64,000 nt of DNA from contig CM043946.1 of assembly GCA_014529385.2 (NCBI GenBank), positions 20,268,077 to 20,332,076 on the forward strand, given 5' to 3'. Source of the DNA: Adiantum capillus-veneris. Lineage: Eukaryota > Streptophyta > Polypodiopsida > Polypodiales > Pteridaceae. Below, in pieces: positions 10,963-22,560 of the stretch (its first letter is position 1; each line of letters opens with the position of its first letter). The position numbers and the translations under genes are program-made. A model generated the notes under the pieces. It was not told the DNA's origin and made no database searches. It was given only the letters and a program-made list of their open reading frames with translations.

Positions 10963-12413
10963 CTGCCAAGCATGAAATAGAAACCACTTGTGGACACTCG
11001 CGTGTCACAACAAACAGCCGAATCCGAGTCCACAAAAAGCATGTAAATCTGGTGGCAATGATCCCCCCTTGGGATAAAACAAGCCAAGATGCAAAGTTCC
11101 ACTCAAGGAGAAAAATTCTCTTGACAACCTTCCAATGCTTAGACCAGGGGCCATGCATAAATCTGCTAACCTATGAGACTACAAACTAAATATCAAGCCT
11201 CGTGTTGCATACATAAATAAGACATCCAACGACAGTTTGGTGAAGAGCGACATCGAGTGGATCACCAACATCATGAAGACTCAATTTCAAACATGTTTCC
11301 ATGGGAATAGCAATAGGTTTGCACTCCTCAAGTCCAAACTTACGTAGAAATGTCTCTATGTAACTTGTTTGACATAAGGAAATACCACAATCACACTGCT
11401 TAAACTGCATGCCCAAGTAATGATGCAACAATTCCAAATCTTTCATCTTGAAAGTAGCATTCATATCAGCCCTAAATTCAAAAATATATGTCTCATTGGA
11501 ACCAGTGATTACCAAATTATCCACATATAGAACAACAATAAGAAGTACATCACCCTCACACTTTATATACAAAGTGATTTCCGTTGGACTGTTATGAAAG
11601 CATCGTTTAACCAAATGAGTGTCATCTTTCTTATACGAGCACGAGGAGACTGCTTCAACCCATACAAAATTTTCTTACATTTTCACACTTTATTCTCGTC
11701 CTTTCTTGACAAAACCATGAGGCTTTGCTACATAAACTTCCTCAAATATATCACCATTCAAGAAAGGAGTAACAATATCTGAAAGTACATCCCATCCAAA
11801 ATGAGATGCCAATGCACATAGAAAATGTACAATAGTCGTACGACAAGTGGGAGAAAACATCTCTTCATAATCGATGCCTTTTTGCTGTGCATAGCCTTTT
11901 GCAACAAGTCGAGCTTTGTAGCGATCAATCTCACCATCCGGCTTGTGTTTCAACTTGTAAACCCACTTTGTACAAAAGGCCTATTTTCGAGGAGGCAAAT
12001 CACATAAAGTCCATGTGTCATTTTCTATAAGTGCATCATACTGTGATTTGCATGGTAGCCATCTAGTTTTTAGAATTATGTGCTTCATCAAAAGATAGAG
12101 GTTCCTCTAAATCACATAAAATAGAAACAGCCAAAGTATAACAATCTAATGCATAAGATGCAAGGCAAGAACTTGAACGACTACGACTAGACAAAGATGC
12201 ATCCAATTTATTGTCACGCAAAGTATGCACCAATCACTTTGGCATACCTCTAGCATGCTCATTCTCAGCCCTTTCCACATCAGGTACATCATGTGCATCT
12301 ACATCAAAAATAGGATGATCCGTAGCATTACAGAAACCCCTATAGAATTTACAATTGTCTCATTCAAATCTACACTCAAATTTTCACCATTTAAACGAGG
12401 CAGTAAATTGTCA
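10963..12413 (-). pseudogene. Copia A reverse transcriptase and N-terminal RNase H
   Basis: Minus-strand frames, from high to low coordinates: remnants of WLPCKSQYDALIENDTWTLC, then KHKPDGEIDRYKARLVAKGY and FCTKWVYKL (RT fingers), PFLNGDIFEEVYV, then after a shift ILLIVVLYVDNLVITGSNET with YVDN in place of the catalytic YVDD, KMKDLELLHHYLGMQF, and TRVSTSGFYFMLGSS at the start of RNase H. There are at least three frame changes. The gene is cut at 12414 by copia C (target taaat) and at 10962 by gypsy B (target atgag). Confidence 0.85.
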
Positions 12414-12418
12414 TAAAT

Positions 12419-12647
12419 TGTTACAATATACATGTGGTAGTGATGTGTGTGAACACACTTAGGACCATCGAGGCATTTTTACCCTCTTTAGGAGGTGTTT
12501 TTCCCCGTGCATTATATATACGTCCATTCATTCTAGGGCTATCGATCTTTCCATTGCACACTAAGTAATGTACTCTCTGTTGTGTGCCTTGATCTTCCTT
12601 CATCTTTTCCAAGATGTGTGCGTTTTCCTGCAACTCTAATTCCAACA
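12419..12647 (+). repeat. 5' LTR of copia C
   Basis: TGTTACAATATACATG to AATTCCAACA, 229 bp, with a TATATA box at about 12514-12520. It is followed after one base by the tRNA-Met primer site. Confidence 0.9.
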
Positions 12648-12648
12648 A

Positions 12649-12664
12649 TTGGTATCAGAGCAGG
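12649..12664 (+). other. Primer binding site of copia C
   Basis: TTGGTATCAGAGCAGG, complementary to the 3' end of plant initiator tRNA-Met, one base after the LTR. It primes minus-strand DNA synthesis. Confidence 0.85.
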
Positions 12665-13200
12665 TTGCATCCTCCCGGGCTTAGTTGCCAGCACACGCTT
12701 GCTCACTTTCTCCGATTTCAGTGAGCTTTGGCGAGCGTTTGCAAGTTGACAAAAAGTTTGGGCAAGCTTTGTTTCCACTACAAGAAGTACTGCATAGGCT
12801 ATTTCGTCATTTTGTGTAGAATTTCTGTCAGTGCCATTTTTTACATAACAGGTCTCTTACAGTCTTCTATGGTTTGTGCTATATAGCACATGTTGTTCCC
12901 GCTTCATTTTTCCTCTTTTTGGACAGTTTTCACATCAGGTGCAACATGTACCATGGTTGAGGGACAAAGCATGTATTGGTGGTCCAAAAAGTGGTGTCTT
13001 GGACACTACTTTGATAGCCACTTATGGATCCCAATTTCATGTGTCCCGTATGAACATACTAGCCATGTTGTATATCATTGGAGCTTTTGACAAGGAAAAT
13101 CAAAAATTTCAATGTCCGCAAAATTTTGATAAGATTTGCAAAGATTTTACCCTGTCCTACTTTTTGCTAAGAAAACCACCAAAAAGTGAAATAGTGGTAC
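12665..13200 (+). other. Copia C leader region
   Basis: Leader between the primer site and gag. The open stretch 12876-13337 runs through it into the gag frame, but the part before about 13200 (many aromatic residues, PRLRDKACIGGPKSG-like text) has no gag signature and is probably not translated. Confidence 0.4.
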
Positions 13201-13879
13201 CACCAATACATGCTTTCACCCCTGACAACAACACAGATGTGTTCAAGATGTTTGCTGCTAAGGAAAAATTGGATGGGGACAATTACCCTATGTGGGCTTA
13301 CATGGTGCAACATGTTATTGTGTCAAAGGGCGTCTAGAATATTGTGCAGGGCATTGATGTACGTCATGGTTCTGAGGATGTAGGCGATGTTGAAGATGTT
13401 ATAGGTCTTGCTGCTATTAGAGTTGTTTTGCCTACGGCAGAACAAGCTCGTTGGGATGTACAGGCTCATGTGTTGATTGTGTTGTCTATGAAGCGCACCA
13501 TTACTTCTCACATTTGTTCAGCAAAATCTACAAAATAGGCTTGGGATATTCTGGCGGATCTTTATGCAAGCCGCAATGAAGCGAAAATTGCATTGCTGCG
13601 TAAAGAGCTGGAGTTGAAGATTATGCATTAGGAAGATGATATGGGAACTTTCCTTGTTGGTGTCAAGGATATCAATGAGCAACTTATTTTTGCAGGTGAA
13701 GTCATTTCAAACAGTTCCCTTGTGCAGACTGTTCTTGATGCCTTACTAGATTCTTACCAGACTTTTGCTAGTACTTGGAGACTTATGACCCAATGAAATC
13801 TTGAAGTTGTCAAGTTTGATGCATTATGCACATTGCTGTTGCAAGAGTCACTTTCCAAAAAAAACAAGACTAGACAGCA
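13201..13879 (+). pseudogene. Copia C gag, N-terminal part
   Basis: Gag of the UBN2 type: FKMFAAKEKLDGDNYPMWAY (the LDGxNYxxW signature), then ARWDVQAHVLIVLSM, AWDILADLYASRNEAKIALL and DALLDSYQTFASTW. Stops interrupt it at about 13336, 13537, 13630 and 13795. The gene is cut at 13884 by chromovirus D and resumes at 19716. Copia A carries the same protein, also broken, on the minus strand (26034-24900). Confidence 0.82.
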
Positions 13880-13884
13880 TGCAA

Positions 13885-14037
13885 TGTCAGGACATTGGCA
13901 AGGCCGGACTAGACAAGGGCAAGGCCGGGCTAGGCAGTGTGGAAAGGGAGTCCAACTAGGGCAAAGGTCCAGGGGCTAAGCTATATAGTGGGTGGTTGGG
14001 TGGTGGACTCCTAGGTTCTAGTTTCCCTTGTCTAACA
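13885..14037 (+). repeat. 5' LTR of chromovirus D
   Basis: TGTCAGGACATTGG to CTTGTCTAACA, 153 bp. It contains a 22-bp internal duplication (CAAGGCCGG-type unit) absent from the 3' LTR and a CTATATAG box at about 13981. Confidence 0.92.
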
Positions 14038-14832
14038 TTGGTATCAAGAGCTTGGTTCTTTTTTGGGAAAGGCACAGCCGTGGAGGAGGGGAGCCACACA
14101 AACTTGCATGAGCAAGTTGCATGTCGGGGTCACCAAACCGTGGAACATCTCTCCAGTGAGGAGAACAACAAGCAAGAATTCCGTGGGCAACCCCCTTGCA
14201 AAGAGGAGCCGTCGAGGCGGACCTGCACCAAATTCGTCCCTTGCGGGCTCTACGGATTCACGCCAGTGGGGGAGCATTTCACGACCTAGGGCCGAAGCCC
14301 CTCGCTAGGTACAGTGGTCACCATGGACCCCTTCCTTGCTCGTGCGCTGCTGTAAGCGGCCATAGCCGCTACGTGTTTACTTTTTCACATTACAAGGGCG
14401 CCCAACTCCCTTGGGGGTTAGTGGCCACATCCTATTTTCTAGAACAAGGGGCGGTACCCACAGTGGGGTACCCCACCCCCTCCCTCGTGTGTGGATTCGG
14501 CAAGGTCCGACAAGGTGCGGCATCTTGACACGGCCGGCACAAACTTCAAGTACCCAATTCTCTACGTATTACCAACAGAAACTCAGCGATGTAAGAAAAG
14601 CATTCCGACAGGAGTTCAAAGTACAATTACCTTTCAAAATCAATTAATGATTGCAAGTATAATTGATTCGGCTACCAAGGAATTGCGGAATTCCCTATAT
14701 GGCGGACAATTCAGATCGATTTTCACCGGGATACTATCAATTTTGACGGAATTAGCAAGGCTAATTACACTTTGCAAGTGCTCTCAATCTCATGTATTTT
14801 TTTGACTATTCCTTGCACCGCATTGTGTCGCC
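14038..14832 (+). other. Chromovirus D leader
   Basis: Primer site TTGGTATCAAGAGC at 14038-14051, then about 780 bp with several short overlapping frames and no recognisable domain. The first gag-like Met is at 14833. Confidence 0.6.
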
Positions 14833-15960
14833 ATGGATTTGGATATCAATATGACATTTGATTTTGAGCAAAGTACGCCTGATCCTACCAATGATGGCCC
14901 GCGGCTGGATCCTCTCAAAGAGAGTACCCGTGACGCTACAGCGAGTGATGACACTTACGAATTGCCTGATATTCAAGAATTTTGTGCACTTCAGACATGC
15001 AGGACAATCATGGATGAAAATTTTAAAGCTTTAAATGCAAATGTTACTAAACTATCCACATAGTGATTCAATTAATGCAACAACAGTCCAAGGGTCCTAC
15101 TGACACGCACGTGCATGAGTACGTTGCTACACAAGGGAAAGGCCCTTCTAATCTAGGGCAAGGCCCAAATGCTGATACGTTGCATACTCTCACTGCAAAA
15201 GAGGTGGATGAATTGTTGAAAAACACCAAACCACTGATTTTTAAGGGAGAAGATCGAGACCGCAATAAGGATGCAGTGAATATCTTTCTCAGCAAGTGGG
15301 ATGGAATTCACGCCTTACGGCGTACTCTGGACGCAGTCAGAGCTCTGCAAACGAGCTTAACTCTTGAAGGCAAGGCCTACAAATGGTGGATGTTTCTCAA
15401 GGAGAAGAACATCATACCACAGAGTTGGGCAGCTCTTGAAGCTATGTTTAGCACAGAATTTTTGCCTACAAATGAGGCAAATCGGAATTGGACGGCTTGG
15501 AACACATGTTCCATGCGTCAATACCCATCATTGCTTGAATATATCTCTCACTATCGGGATGTTATCTCAAATTGGAAGGCTTAGATAACTTTCAACAAGT
15601 ACGGGGGTTTATACGAGGTCTGACACCAGAGCTTAAGAAGTACGTCAAGACCCAAGACCCTAAAACACTTGAGGAAGCCATAGTGAAAGCACATATTCAT
15701 GATGATCCAGATGAAAAGAAAGCACAGAATAGTCACGTGTCTGCTAATATACATGGTAATACTTGCACTCAATATGGCACAATAAAAGAAAATTTATAGT
15801 TGCCGATTCAGATGCATCTAAAAAACCCAAGGGGTCCAAGGGTCCTCTCTCTCCTGAGGACTTTGACAAAGCTAAGAAAGAAAAATTATGTTTTCAATGT
15901 TTAGGAAGCGGTCATGGCAAAAAGGATTGTCCCAAGGGAAAATCTGCTGCTCATGGCAAG
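14833..15960 (+). pseudogene. Chromovirus D gag with CCHC
   Basis: Three consecutive frames: 14833-15063 (acidic N-terminus), 15063-15584 (capsid: LIFKGEDRDRNKDAVNIFLSKW, KAYKWWMFLKEKN, SWAALEAMFSTEFLP, the retrotransposon gag fold), and 15572 onward (GFIRGLTPELKKYVKTQDPKTLEEAI). A zinc knuckle of the pattern CX2CX4HX4C (CFQCLGSGHGKKDC) follows at about 15890-15931. The chain is broken by stops at 15061 and 15582 and a shift near 15790. It would form the particle shell and bind the element RNA. Confidence 0.85.
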
Positions 15961-16079
15961 GAGAAAGCAGTGCACACGGTGCAACTGCTACCTCTTGAAA
16001 ATTCCTCACGCTTCTCTACAATGGAAGTAACACACAGAGAGGTGGTACATGAATGCTGTCTCACAGCTTCCATGTGGAA

Positions 16080-16380
16080 ACAAACCTTTGGACCACATGA
16101 GTTAGTACGTATGTACGGATCTCTGCAAGGCCACAAGGTGCGCATCTTGGTAGATGACAATGCTACTCACAATTTCATCAATTATGGATTGGAGAAAAAA
16201 CTCAAATTGCCTCAGACTCCGAGTACCCACCGCTACAAGGTAGCAATGATGAATGGACATGATACCAAAATCTGGGATACTCAATGCCGAGCTGTTCCGT
16301 TGGAAGTACAAAGGTTACTCCACATGCTTGGATTTTCAGGTTATGAACATGGAAAGGGCATATGTGGTTCTTGGTAGGGA
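16080..16380 (+). pseudogene. Chromovirus D protease, active site lost
   Basis: The phrase VRILVDDNATHNFINYGLEK aligns with the retropepsin site (I-L-V-D-S/T-G-A-T-H-N-F-I). Here DDN replaces D-S/T-G, so the catalytic loop is destroyed. A frameshift near 16320 leads into VMNMERAYVVLGREWLHSLGP, which is the conserved second half (ILG..WL..LG). Confidence 0.85.
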
Positions 16381-16689
16381 GTGGTTGCATAGCCTAGGAC
16401 CATCACGGAAGCGTAGCTATGAGCACAACAACTTGATGTTTGAATCCCATGGCACACATGTGTTGTTGTTAGGAGAGAAGGATATACCTTCATCACCATT
16501 GATGTATACCACTGAATTTATGCAGCTCGTTTCTGATAATGAAATAGATCAAGTTTTCTTATGTTACTCACTGTCTCATTTTCTTTCTAACATTGAATCT
16601 GTTGAACATTTCTCAACGCCGCATGCTTCTCTCTTATCTCTTCCACCAATGGCTAATTCTAAACAAGCAAATGTTGCTAGTGAGTTACA

Positions 16690-17520
16690 GAAATTATTAA
16701 AGGAATTTCAAGATGTTTTTCCTAATGATTTTCCACCAGGATTACCGCCGACACGATCGGTGCAACATAGCATCGACGTGGCTGTAGGCTGTAAATCTGT
16801 CAGTAAAACGCCTTACCGTATGAGATATTTTGAAGCTGCTGAGGTGGAACGTTAGCTTGCTGACTACCTTAGCAGAGGGTATATACAACCCAGTTCTTCA
16901 CCATGGGCCTCTCCTATCCTATTAGTGAAGAAAAAAGATGGCAGTATGCGCATGTGCATAGACTACCGTGGCTTAAATGCGGTTACGGTTAAGAACAAAA
17001 ACCCATTGCCCCGAGTAGATGAGTTGTTTGATAAACTCACTCATGCTCGCATTTTTACAAAAAATAGACTTGCGGTCAGGATATCACCAAGTCCATATTC
17101 GACTTGCCGATATACCCAAAACTGCATTCCGAACATGGTTTGGACACTACGATACGAGTTCTTGGTGATGCCCTTTGGGTTAACCAATGCGCCCGCAACA
17201 TTCATGACACTTATGGATAGTGTCTTGAAGCCGTACTTGGGGCAAATTTGTCGTTGTTTTCCTCGATGACATTCTAGTCTACAGTGCTTCTGAAGAAGAA
17301 CACTTACAACATCTCAGGCAGGTGTTTGAGTTGTTACGAACAAATAAATTATATGCCAAGGAATCTAAGTGTGATTTTTTAAAAGTTGAAATTCACTATT
17401 TAGGGCATGTTATTTCAGCTAATGGGTTATATATGGATCAATCCAAAGTGGACACCATCCGGAAATGGCCTTCTCTTAAAAATTTGAAGGAGTTACATTT
17501 TTTTTTGGAATTTGCAGGTT
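16690..17520 (+). pseudogene. Chromovirus D reverse transcriptase
   Basis: Visible blocks: LLKEFQDVFPNDFPPGLPPTR at the N-terminus, KKKDGSMRMCIDYRGLNAVT, then after a shift near 17060 the DLRSGYHQ region is garbled. Next are [17 protein letters not shown] and, after another shift at about 17245, FVVVFLDDILVYS with the catalytic FLDD, then FELLRTNKLYAKESKC. One in-frame stop lies at 16854. The motifs are otherwise those of an active RT. Confidence 0.87.
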
Positions 17521-18060
17521 TTTACTGAGCGGATCCCCACTTAAAAACTATGCTAATATTGCTGTTCCCATGATGGATCAACTAAAAGGAAAATGCAAAG
17601 CTTTTCAGTGGGGATCCGCTCAGTAGCACAACTTTGAGACTCTCAAGGATGCATTAGCTACAACTCCCATACTGGCTATTGTAGATCCTTTGAAACCATT
17701 CGTTTTGGAAACGGATGCCAGTGATCGTGCTATTGGAGCAGTCATGTTACAAGACGGATGGCCAATTGCATTTGAAATCAAGAAGCTTGATGCATCTCAG
17801 CAGAACTACTTTGATTATGAGGCAAACTCTATGCAATAGTGTCTGCCTTAAAAACATGGCGGCATTATCTGTATTGTGCTCAGTTTGAGATTGTGTTTGA
17901 ACATGAAAGCATCAAATGGTTTACACAATAAACGGATTTGAAGGATCGAAAATCCAGGTGGGCCAAGATTCTTCTGGAATATGACGCCAAGCTAAGGTAC
18001 CATAAAGGTCGATACAATGTGGTGGCTGATGCTCTAAGTCCTATGCCGGAGATAAATTCT
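17521..18060 (+). pseudogene. Chromovirus D RNase H with palindromic scar
   Basis: RNase H blocks: KNYANIAVPMMDQLKG, TTPILAIVDPLKPFVLETDAS (first catalytic Asp), YALK-type text around AALKTWRHYLYCAQFEI, and the tether KDRKSRWAKILLEYDAKL...GRYNVVADALS. Stops at about 17526, 17624, 17837 and 17928. The first two stops lie in the two arms of an inverted repeat described separately. Confidence 0.82.
17523..17625. repeat. 19-bp perfect inverted repeat with 65-nt loop
   Basis: 17523-17541 (TACTGAGCGGATCCCCACT) is the exact reverse complement of 17607-17625. The right arm fits the expected RNase H coding context (FQWGSAQ), while the left arm sits where a YRRFIKNY-type sequence should be. The left arm therefore looks like an inverted copy pasted from the right arm. 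Confidence 0.93.
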
Positions 18061-18179
18061 CTCTTGTTCACAGAACTTCGTAGTGAATTTTTGGATTCTC
18101 TCAAAGGCAAATTTGAGCATGATGAAGCATATTCCAAAGTGTGAAGCCATGTTCAAATGAGGGATCCTTCTCACTCCAA

Positions 18180-19100
18180 TGGTAGTAGTGTAACGTTAAC
18201 CTCCACACCTAGTTCTCCTCTATCGAGTGATGAACTACAGCGATGGAAGCATTTCACCATCGACAATGGGTACCTACTGCATAAGGGGAGAGTTTGTGTA
18301 CCTACAGACACAGACATTCGACACAAAATTCTTTATGAATGTCATGATAGTCCAAGTGTAGGGCACCCGGGTATTAGAAAAACTTATGCTCTCGTACGAT
18401 GACAATTTTACTGGCTAGGTATACATGGCTTTGTTCAAGTTTATGTCTTGCATTGCCAAAAATGTCAAGTTAACAAAGCAGAGTACCTGAAAGCATGAGG
18501 ACTCTTACATCCTGTGGAGATTCCCAATGGAAAATGGGAAAGTATCTCTATGGACTTTATTGTGGGTTTACCAACCAATGTACGAGGTCATGACTCGGTA
18601 TGGGTGGTCGTAGACCGGTTGACTAAACTATGTAAGTTTATTCCAACCAAATCAACGGTTAAGACACCATAACTAGCCAAGTTATTTTTGGACAATCTAT
18701 ACAAATTGTATGGTTTGCCAAGTAACATTGTCAGCGACCATGATCCCAAGTTTAACAGTCAGTTTTGGAGCGCTGTGTTTAAATGATTGGGTACAAAACT
18801 GAACCTCAGTACATCCGATCATCCAAAAACAGATGGTCAGACTGAACGAGTTAACCAGGTGCTAGAGGATATGCTAAGAGCATATGTCAGCAAAAAACAG
18901 TCAGACTGCGAAGAATACTTACCTATTCTCGAGTTTGCCTACAACAGTGCTAAGCATGTCACAAATGGATTTAGTCCTTTCATGCTCATGTATGGGTTTC
19001 AACCTAGGTCACCAGTTATAGTGGGTTTGGCAACCAAAAAACTCCAACAGGTTAAGGATTTTCTCCAAGACCACATGGATATGCTGAAACTCTGACAAGC
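18180..19100 (+). pseudogene. Chromovirus D integrase
   Basis: HHCC module: ECHDSPSVGHPGIRKTY then HCQKCQVNKA. Catalytic core: ISMDFIVGLPT (Asp), NIVSDHDPKFNSQFW (Asp), [19 protein letters not shown] (Glu), so the DDE triad is complete. Downstream [21 protein letters not shown] and the GPF/KILKRVGD region lead to the chromodomain. Stops at about 18400, 18496, 18670, 18784 and 19093 make it inactive. Confidence 0.88.
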
Positions 19101-19329
19101 ACATGATCGATATAAGAAGTATGCTGATGAGAAACGTCGGCAAGTTACCTTCAAAGAAGGGGAGGAAGTATTTTTACGTGTGCCAAAACATTCAGAAAGT
19201 TTGAAAACTGGGCCAACACCTAAATTATCTCCCCAATATTGTGGGCCTTTCAAAATACTCAAGCGAGTAGGTGATCGTGCCTACAAATTATTGCTACCTT
19301 CACATTCTCGTATTCATCCGGTGTTTCAT

Positions 19330-19575
19330 GTAAGTCGTTTAGCGGTTACATGGGGATGACAATGTAATTGAACAACAGATTTTGGTTGATTTCATTCAAC
19401 CTCCTACCTTATCGCATGAACCTGAACATGTTCTCCATTATCATGAGTTGCGTACACGTCATCATGTATATCAAGTGGAAAGACCGACTTGAGGAAGGTG
19501 CCACTTGGGAAAACATTAGTGTTCTTAAGAAGAAGTTCCCCACTTTTGTTTTCGAGGACGAAAACTCTTCTTAAG
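19330..19575 (+). pseudogene. Chromovirus D chromodomain
   Basis: After a frame change the sequence reads ILVDFIQPPTLSHEPEHVLHYHELRT in pieces and then VYQVEWKDRLEEGATWEN-like text with the ending KKKFPTFVFEDEN. The arrangement (aromatic, xVKWK, loop, ATWE, helix) is that of a chromodomain fused to the integrase C-terminus, a feature of chromoviruses that in the family directs integration to modified chromatin. Confidence 0.8.
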
Positions 19576-19584
19576 GAGGAGTAA

Positions 19585-19715
19585 TGTCAGGACACCGGCA
19601 AGGCCGGGCTAGGTAGTGTGGAAAGGGAGTCCAACTAGGGGAAGGGCCAGGGGCTATGCTATATAGTGGGTGGTTGGGTGGTGGACTCTTAGGTTCTAGT
19701 TCCCCTTGTCTAACA
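19585..19715 (+). repeat. 3' LTR of chromovirus D
   Basis: TGTCAGGACACCGG to CTTGTCTAACA, 131 bp, preceded by the purine tract AAGGAGGAG and followed by tgcaa. Confidence 0.92.
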
Positions 19716-19720
19716 TGCAA

Positions 19721-20395
19721 TTGAACAAGAATTTATTGCTTCTCAAAGAAAGGGTGGTAAGACCAATGCAGCCACTTCTTATGGTTCTTCTACGAGTAGA
19801 AAATTACCTGTTCCTAATGCTTCTAGTGGCATCAATTTTTTTGAAAATTCTGGTGATAAGGGCAAAAAGAAGATGCGTTGCCATTATGGTAAAGCTAATG
19901 ATCACTTGATCAAGCAGTGTTCTAAGTTGAAGGCCAACGAGGCTAAGAAGAAAGAGGGTGGTTCCACTGCAAATGATGGTTCCACTCCAAATGTAGCTAT
20001 TGTTGAGTCTTCTTTGAAAGGAGACTATGATGCTGATGTTGATGCAGAATGGTCTTTTAGTGTAGAGTGTACCTATAATCCTGTTGTCCATGATGCATGC
20101 ATGTCAATTGCTGTAGATTCACATGTGTGGTATTTTGACAGAGGTGCTACAAAGCACATTACCTCACATCGTGAATTGTTCACCTCTCTCGAGTCTATCC
20201 CTCATGGGAAATTCAATCACTTGTGCCAACAATGCCTCTTATCCGGTTCAAGGAGTTGGAAAGATTGTACTTAATGCTACAAATGGCAGTTCTTTCTCAC
20301 TTGTTGATGCACTTTATGTGCCTGGGATGAAGAAGAATCTTTTGTCTATATCTGCACTTGCTAGACTTGGACTTGTAAGTCAAATTTGTGGATGA
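19721..20395 (+). pseudogene. Copia C gag C-terminus and protease
   Basis: Continues the gag cut at 13884. A degraded knuckle (RCHYGKANDHLIKQC, missing one Cys) is followed by a Ser/Thr/Glu-rich linker. Then comes SHVWYFDRGATKHITSHREL, the copia protease site with DRG replacing DSG, and after a frame change GVGKIVLNATNGSSFSLVDALYVPGMKKNLLS, the protease C-terminal half. The Ser-to-Arg change should kill the protease. Confidence 0.85.
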
Positions 20396-21435
20396 CATAT
20401 GTACAGTTCATGATCTCAGTTTTGGTGATGAAATTGTTGCATCTAGCCTTTTGTGCCGTGGGTTGTATAAGCTCACTTTGTATGACAAGCGTGGACAAAA
20501 TTTTGCAAATGCAATTGCAGATTCAAGGGCTGTTTCAGATGCAAAACTATGGCATGCACGTTTTGGTCTTTTGAATTTTGGCAATTTGCTGCATTTGCAA
20601 AAATCTGATATGGTTGCTTCTTTGCCGCCCCTTGAAGCACCTGTCAAACATGTTTGTGAAGGATGTATTTTGGGTAAAATGCAGCGTTCTAAGTTTCCAA
20701 AGAATGGTTCAGTTAGGGCCACATGCGGGTTGCACCTTGTGCATAGTGATGTTTGTGGGCCCATGCAAACTCCGTCCTTGGGAAATTACCTTTACTTCGT
20801 GACTTTTCATTGATGATTACTCCAAGCATGCATGGGTATTTCCGCTTAAAGCTAAGTCCAAAGTTTTTATGTGCTTCAAACAATTTCTGGCTATGGCTGA
20901 AGATGTCCCGAAATGTACTATGTCTCATGAATTTAATGCATTTCTGGCTAGTCGTGGGATTAAACACCAAGGTATAGTGTCTTATACGCCTCAGAAAAAT
21001 GGTGTTGCTGAGAGGAAAAACAGGTCACTTACAGAAATGGCACGATGTATGGTCAAAAGTCAAGCTTTGCCGCATTCTTTTTGGCTTGAGGCCATCATGT
21101 GTGCCACTTATGTACTAAACAAGTGTCCTACAAAAAGCTTTGCAGTTTATTACTCCATATGAAGCATGGCATGATAGAAAGCCTTCTATTGAGCACATGC
21201 GTGTTTGGCATATGCTTTGGTGCCACAAACACAACGCAAAAAATTGGATGATAAGACTGTCAAATGTATTTCTGTTGGTTATAGTGCTGAAAGCAAAGGT
21301 TACAGGTTGTATCATCCGCAAACAAAGCGTACTCTGGTTTCACGGGATGAAGTGTTTGTGGAAGATTCTGTTCAACCCTTGCTGCCATGTACTAGAGACA
21401 GTAATGTAAGCTCACAGGATATTTATGACACTTAG
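20396..21435 (+). pseudogene. Copia C integrase lacking the second catalytic Asp
   Basis: GAG-preintegrase zinc region: LWHARFGLLNFGNLLHLQK and HVCEGCILGKMQRSKF. The DDE core follows in shifting frames: HLVHSDVCGPMQTPSLGNYLY (first Asp), DDYSKHAWVFPLKAK, then PKCTMSHEFNAFLASRGIKH, in which the usual RSDNGGEY block is deleted, so the second Asp is absent. YTPQKNGVAERKNRSL (Glu) follows. The C-terminal part reads KLDDKTVKCISVGYS and KGYRLYHPQTKRTLVSRDEVF. Confidence 0.85.
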
Positions 21436-22560
21436 TTGCCTCTTTTCAGTGGTGTAAGTTTGAATGTAAATTTTAATGAGGCAAATGTACAGCCTGTGGG
21501 GATTTTCGAAATGTTACAGACCAGCCTATTACTGATGCAGATGTACATGTTGTACTTGATGAGGAAATGGCTGAAAATGTACATTGCATGATAGTAAATT
21601 GGATGCACCTTTGTCTAGTCGTACATGTTCAGGCTCTGTCGCCATGCATCAGATTGTTATGCTTTGGCTGTGTCTAGCTTACATGATGTTGAGGAACCTC
21701 TGTCTTTTGATGAAGCACATAATCCAAAAAATTCGATGGCTGCCATGCAATCAGAATATGATGCACTTATAGAAAATGACACATGGACTTTATGTGATTT
21801 TCCTCCTGGCAAAAAGGCCATTGGTACGAAGTGGGTCTACAAGTTGAAATGCAAGCCGGATGCTAAGATCGATCGCCATAAGGCTCGACTTGTTGCAAAG
21901 GGTCATGCACAACAAAAAGGCATAGATTATGAAGAGACTTTTTCTCCCACTTGTCAAATGAATACTGTGCGTTTTCTATGTGCATTGACAGCTCATTTTG
22001 GTTGGGATGTACATCAATCCGATATTGTTACTGCTTTCTTGAATGGTGACATTTTTGAGTAAGTCTATGTAACACAGCCTCGCAGTTTTTTTAAGAAAGG
22101 ACAAGACGATCACGTGTGCAAATGTAACAAAACTTTGTATGGGTTGAAGCAATCTCCTCGTGCTTGCTATGAGAAGGCTGACACTCATTTGGTCAAACGA
22201 GGCTTTCGTAAAACAGTCCAACAGAAAGCACATTGTATGTCAAGCGTAAGGGCAATGTACTTCTCATGGTGGTTCTTTATGTAGATGATTTGCTGATCAA
22301 TGGACCAAATGAGAGACATATTGCTGAATTTAAGGCTAATTTGAATGCTACTTTCAAGATGAAAGATTTGGGGATGTTACATCATTACTTAAATATATAG
22401 CTCAAGCAGTGTGATGGTGGTATTGCCTTGTAGTAGAAAAGTTACATAGAGACATTGCTATGTAAGTTTGGACTTGAGGATTGCAAACCTATTGCCACTC
22501 CCATGGAAACATGTTTGAAATTGAGTCTTCACTCTTTACCAAACTGCTATTGGATGCCTC
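21436..22560 (+). pseudogene. Copia C reverse transcriptase
   Basis: Best open part 21625-22062: ENDTWTLCDFPPGKKAIGTKWVYKLK, RHKARLVAKGHAQQKGIDYEETFSP, FGWDVHQSDIVTAFLNGDIFE, then a stop at 22060. Downstream, in other frames, YGLKQSPRACYEKAD and VVLYVDDLLING with the catalytic YVDD (about 22276-22287), then KMKDLGMLHHYL. All RT blocks are recognisable, but stops and shifts break it at least five times. Confidence 0.87.

Larger units (their letters stand above)
13885..19715 (+). mobile_element. Chromovirus D (short-LTR Ty3/gypsy with chromodomain)
   Basis: A 5.8-kb plus-strand gypsy element inside copia C gag, flanked by tgcaa (13880-13884 and 19716-19720). LTRs are unusually short (153 and 131 bp). 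The primer site TTGGTATCAAGAGC follows the 5' LTR and AAGGAGGAGTAA precedes the 3' LTR. Domain order: gag with CCHC, protease, RT, RNase H, integrase with HHCC and DDE, and a C-terminal chromodomain, which identifies it as a chromovirus. Stops or frameshifts occur in every domain. By eye the two LTRs differ at about eight sites plus a 22-bp insertion in the left one. Confidence 0.92.

Noticed and set aside
14044-14647. Overlapping open frames on both strands
   Set aside because: They lie in the chromovirus leader. None shows gag motifs and they overlap each other in several frames.
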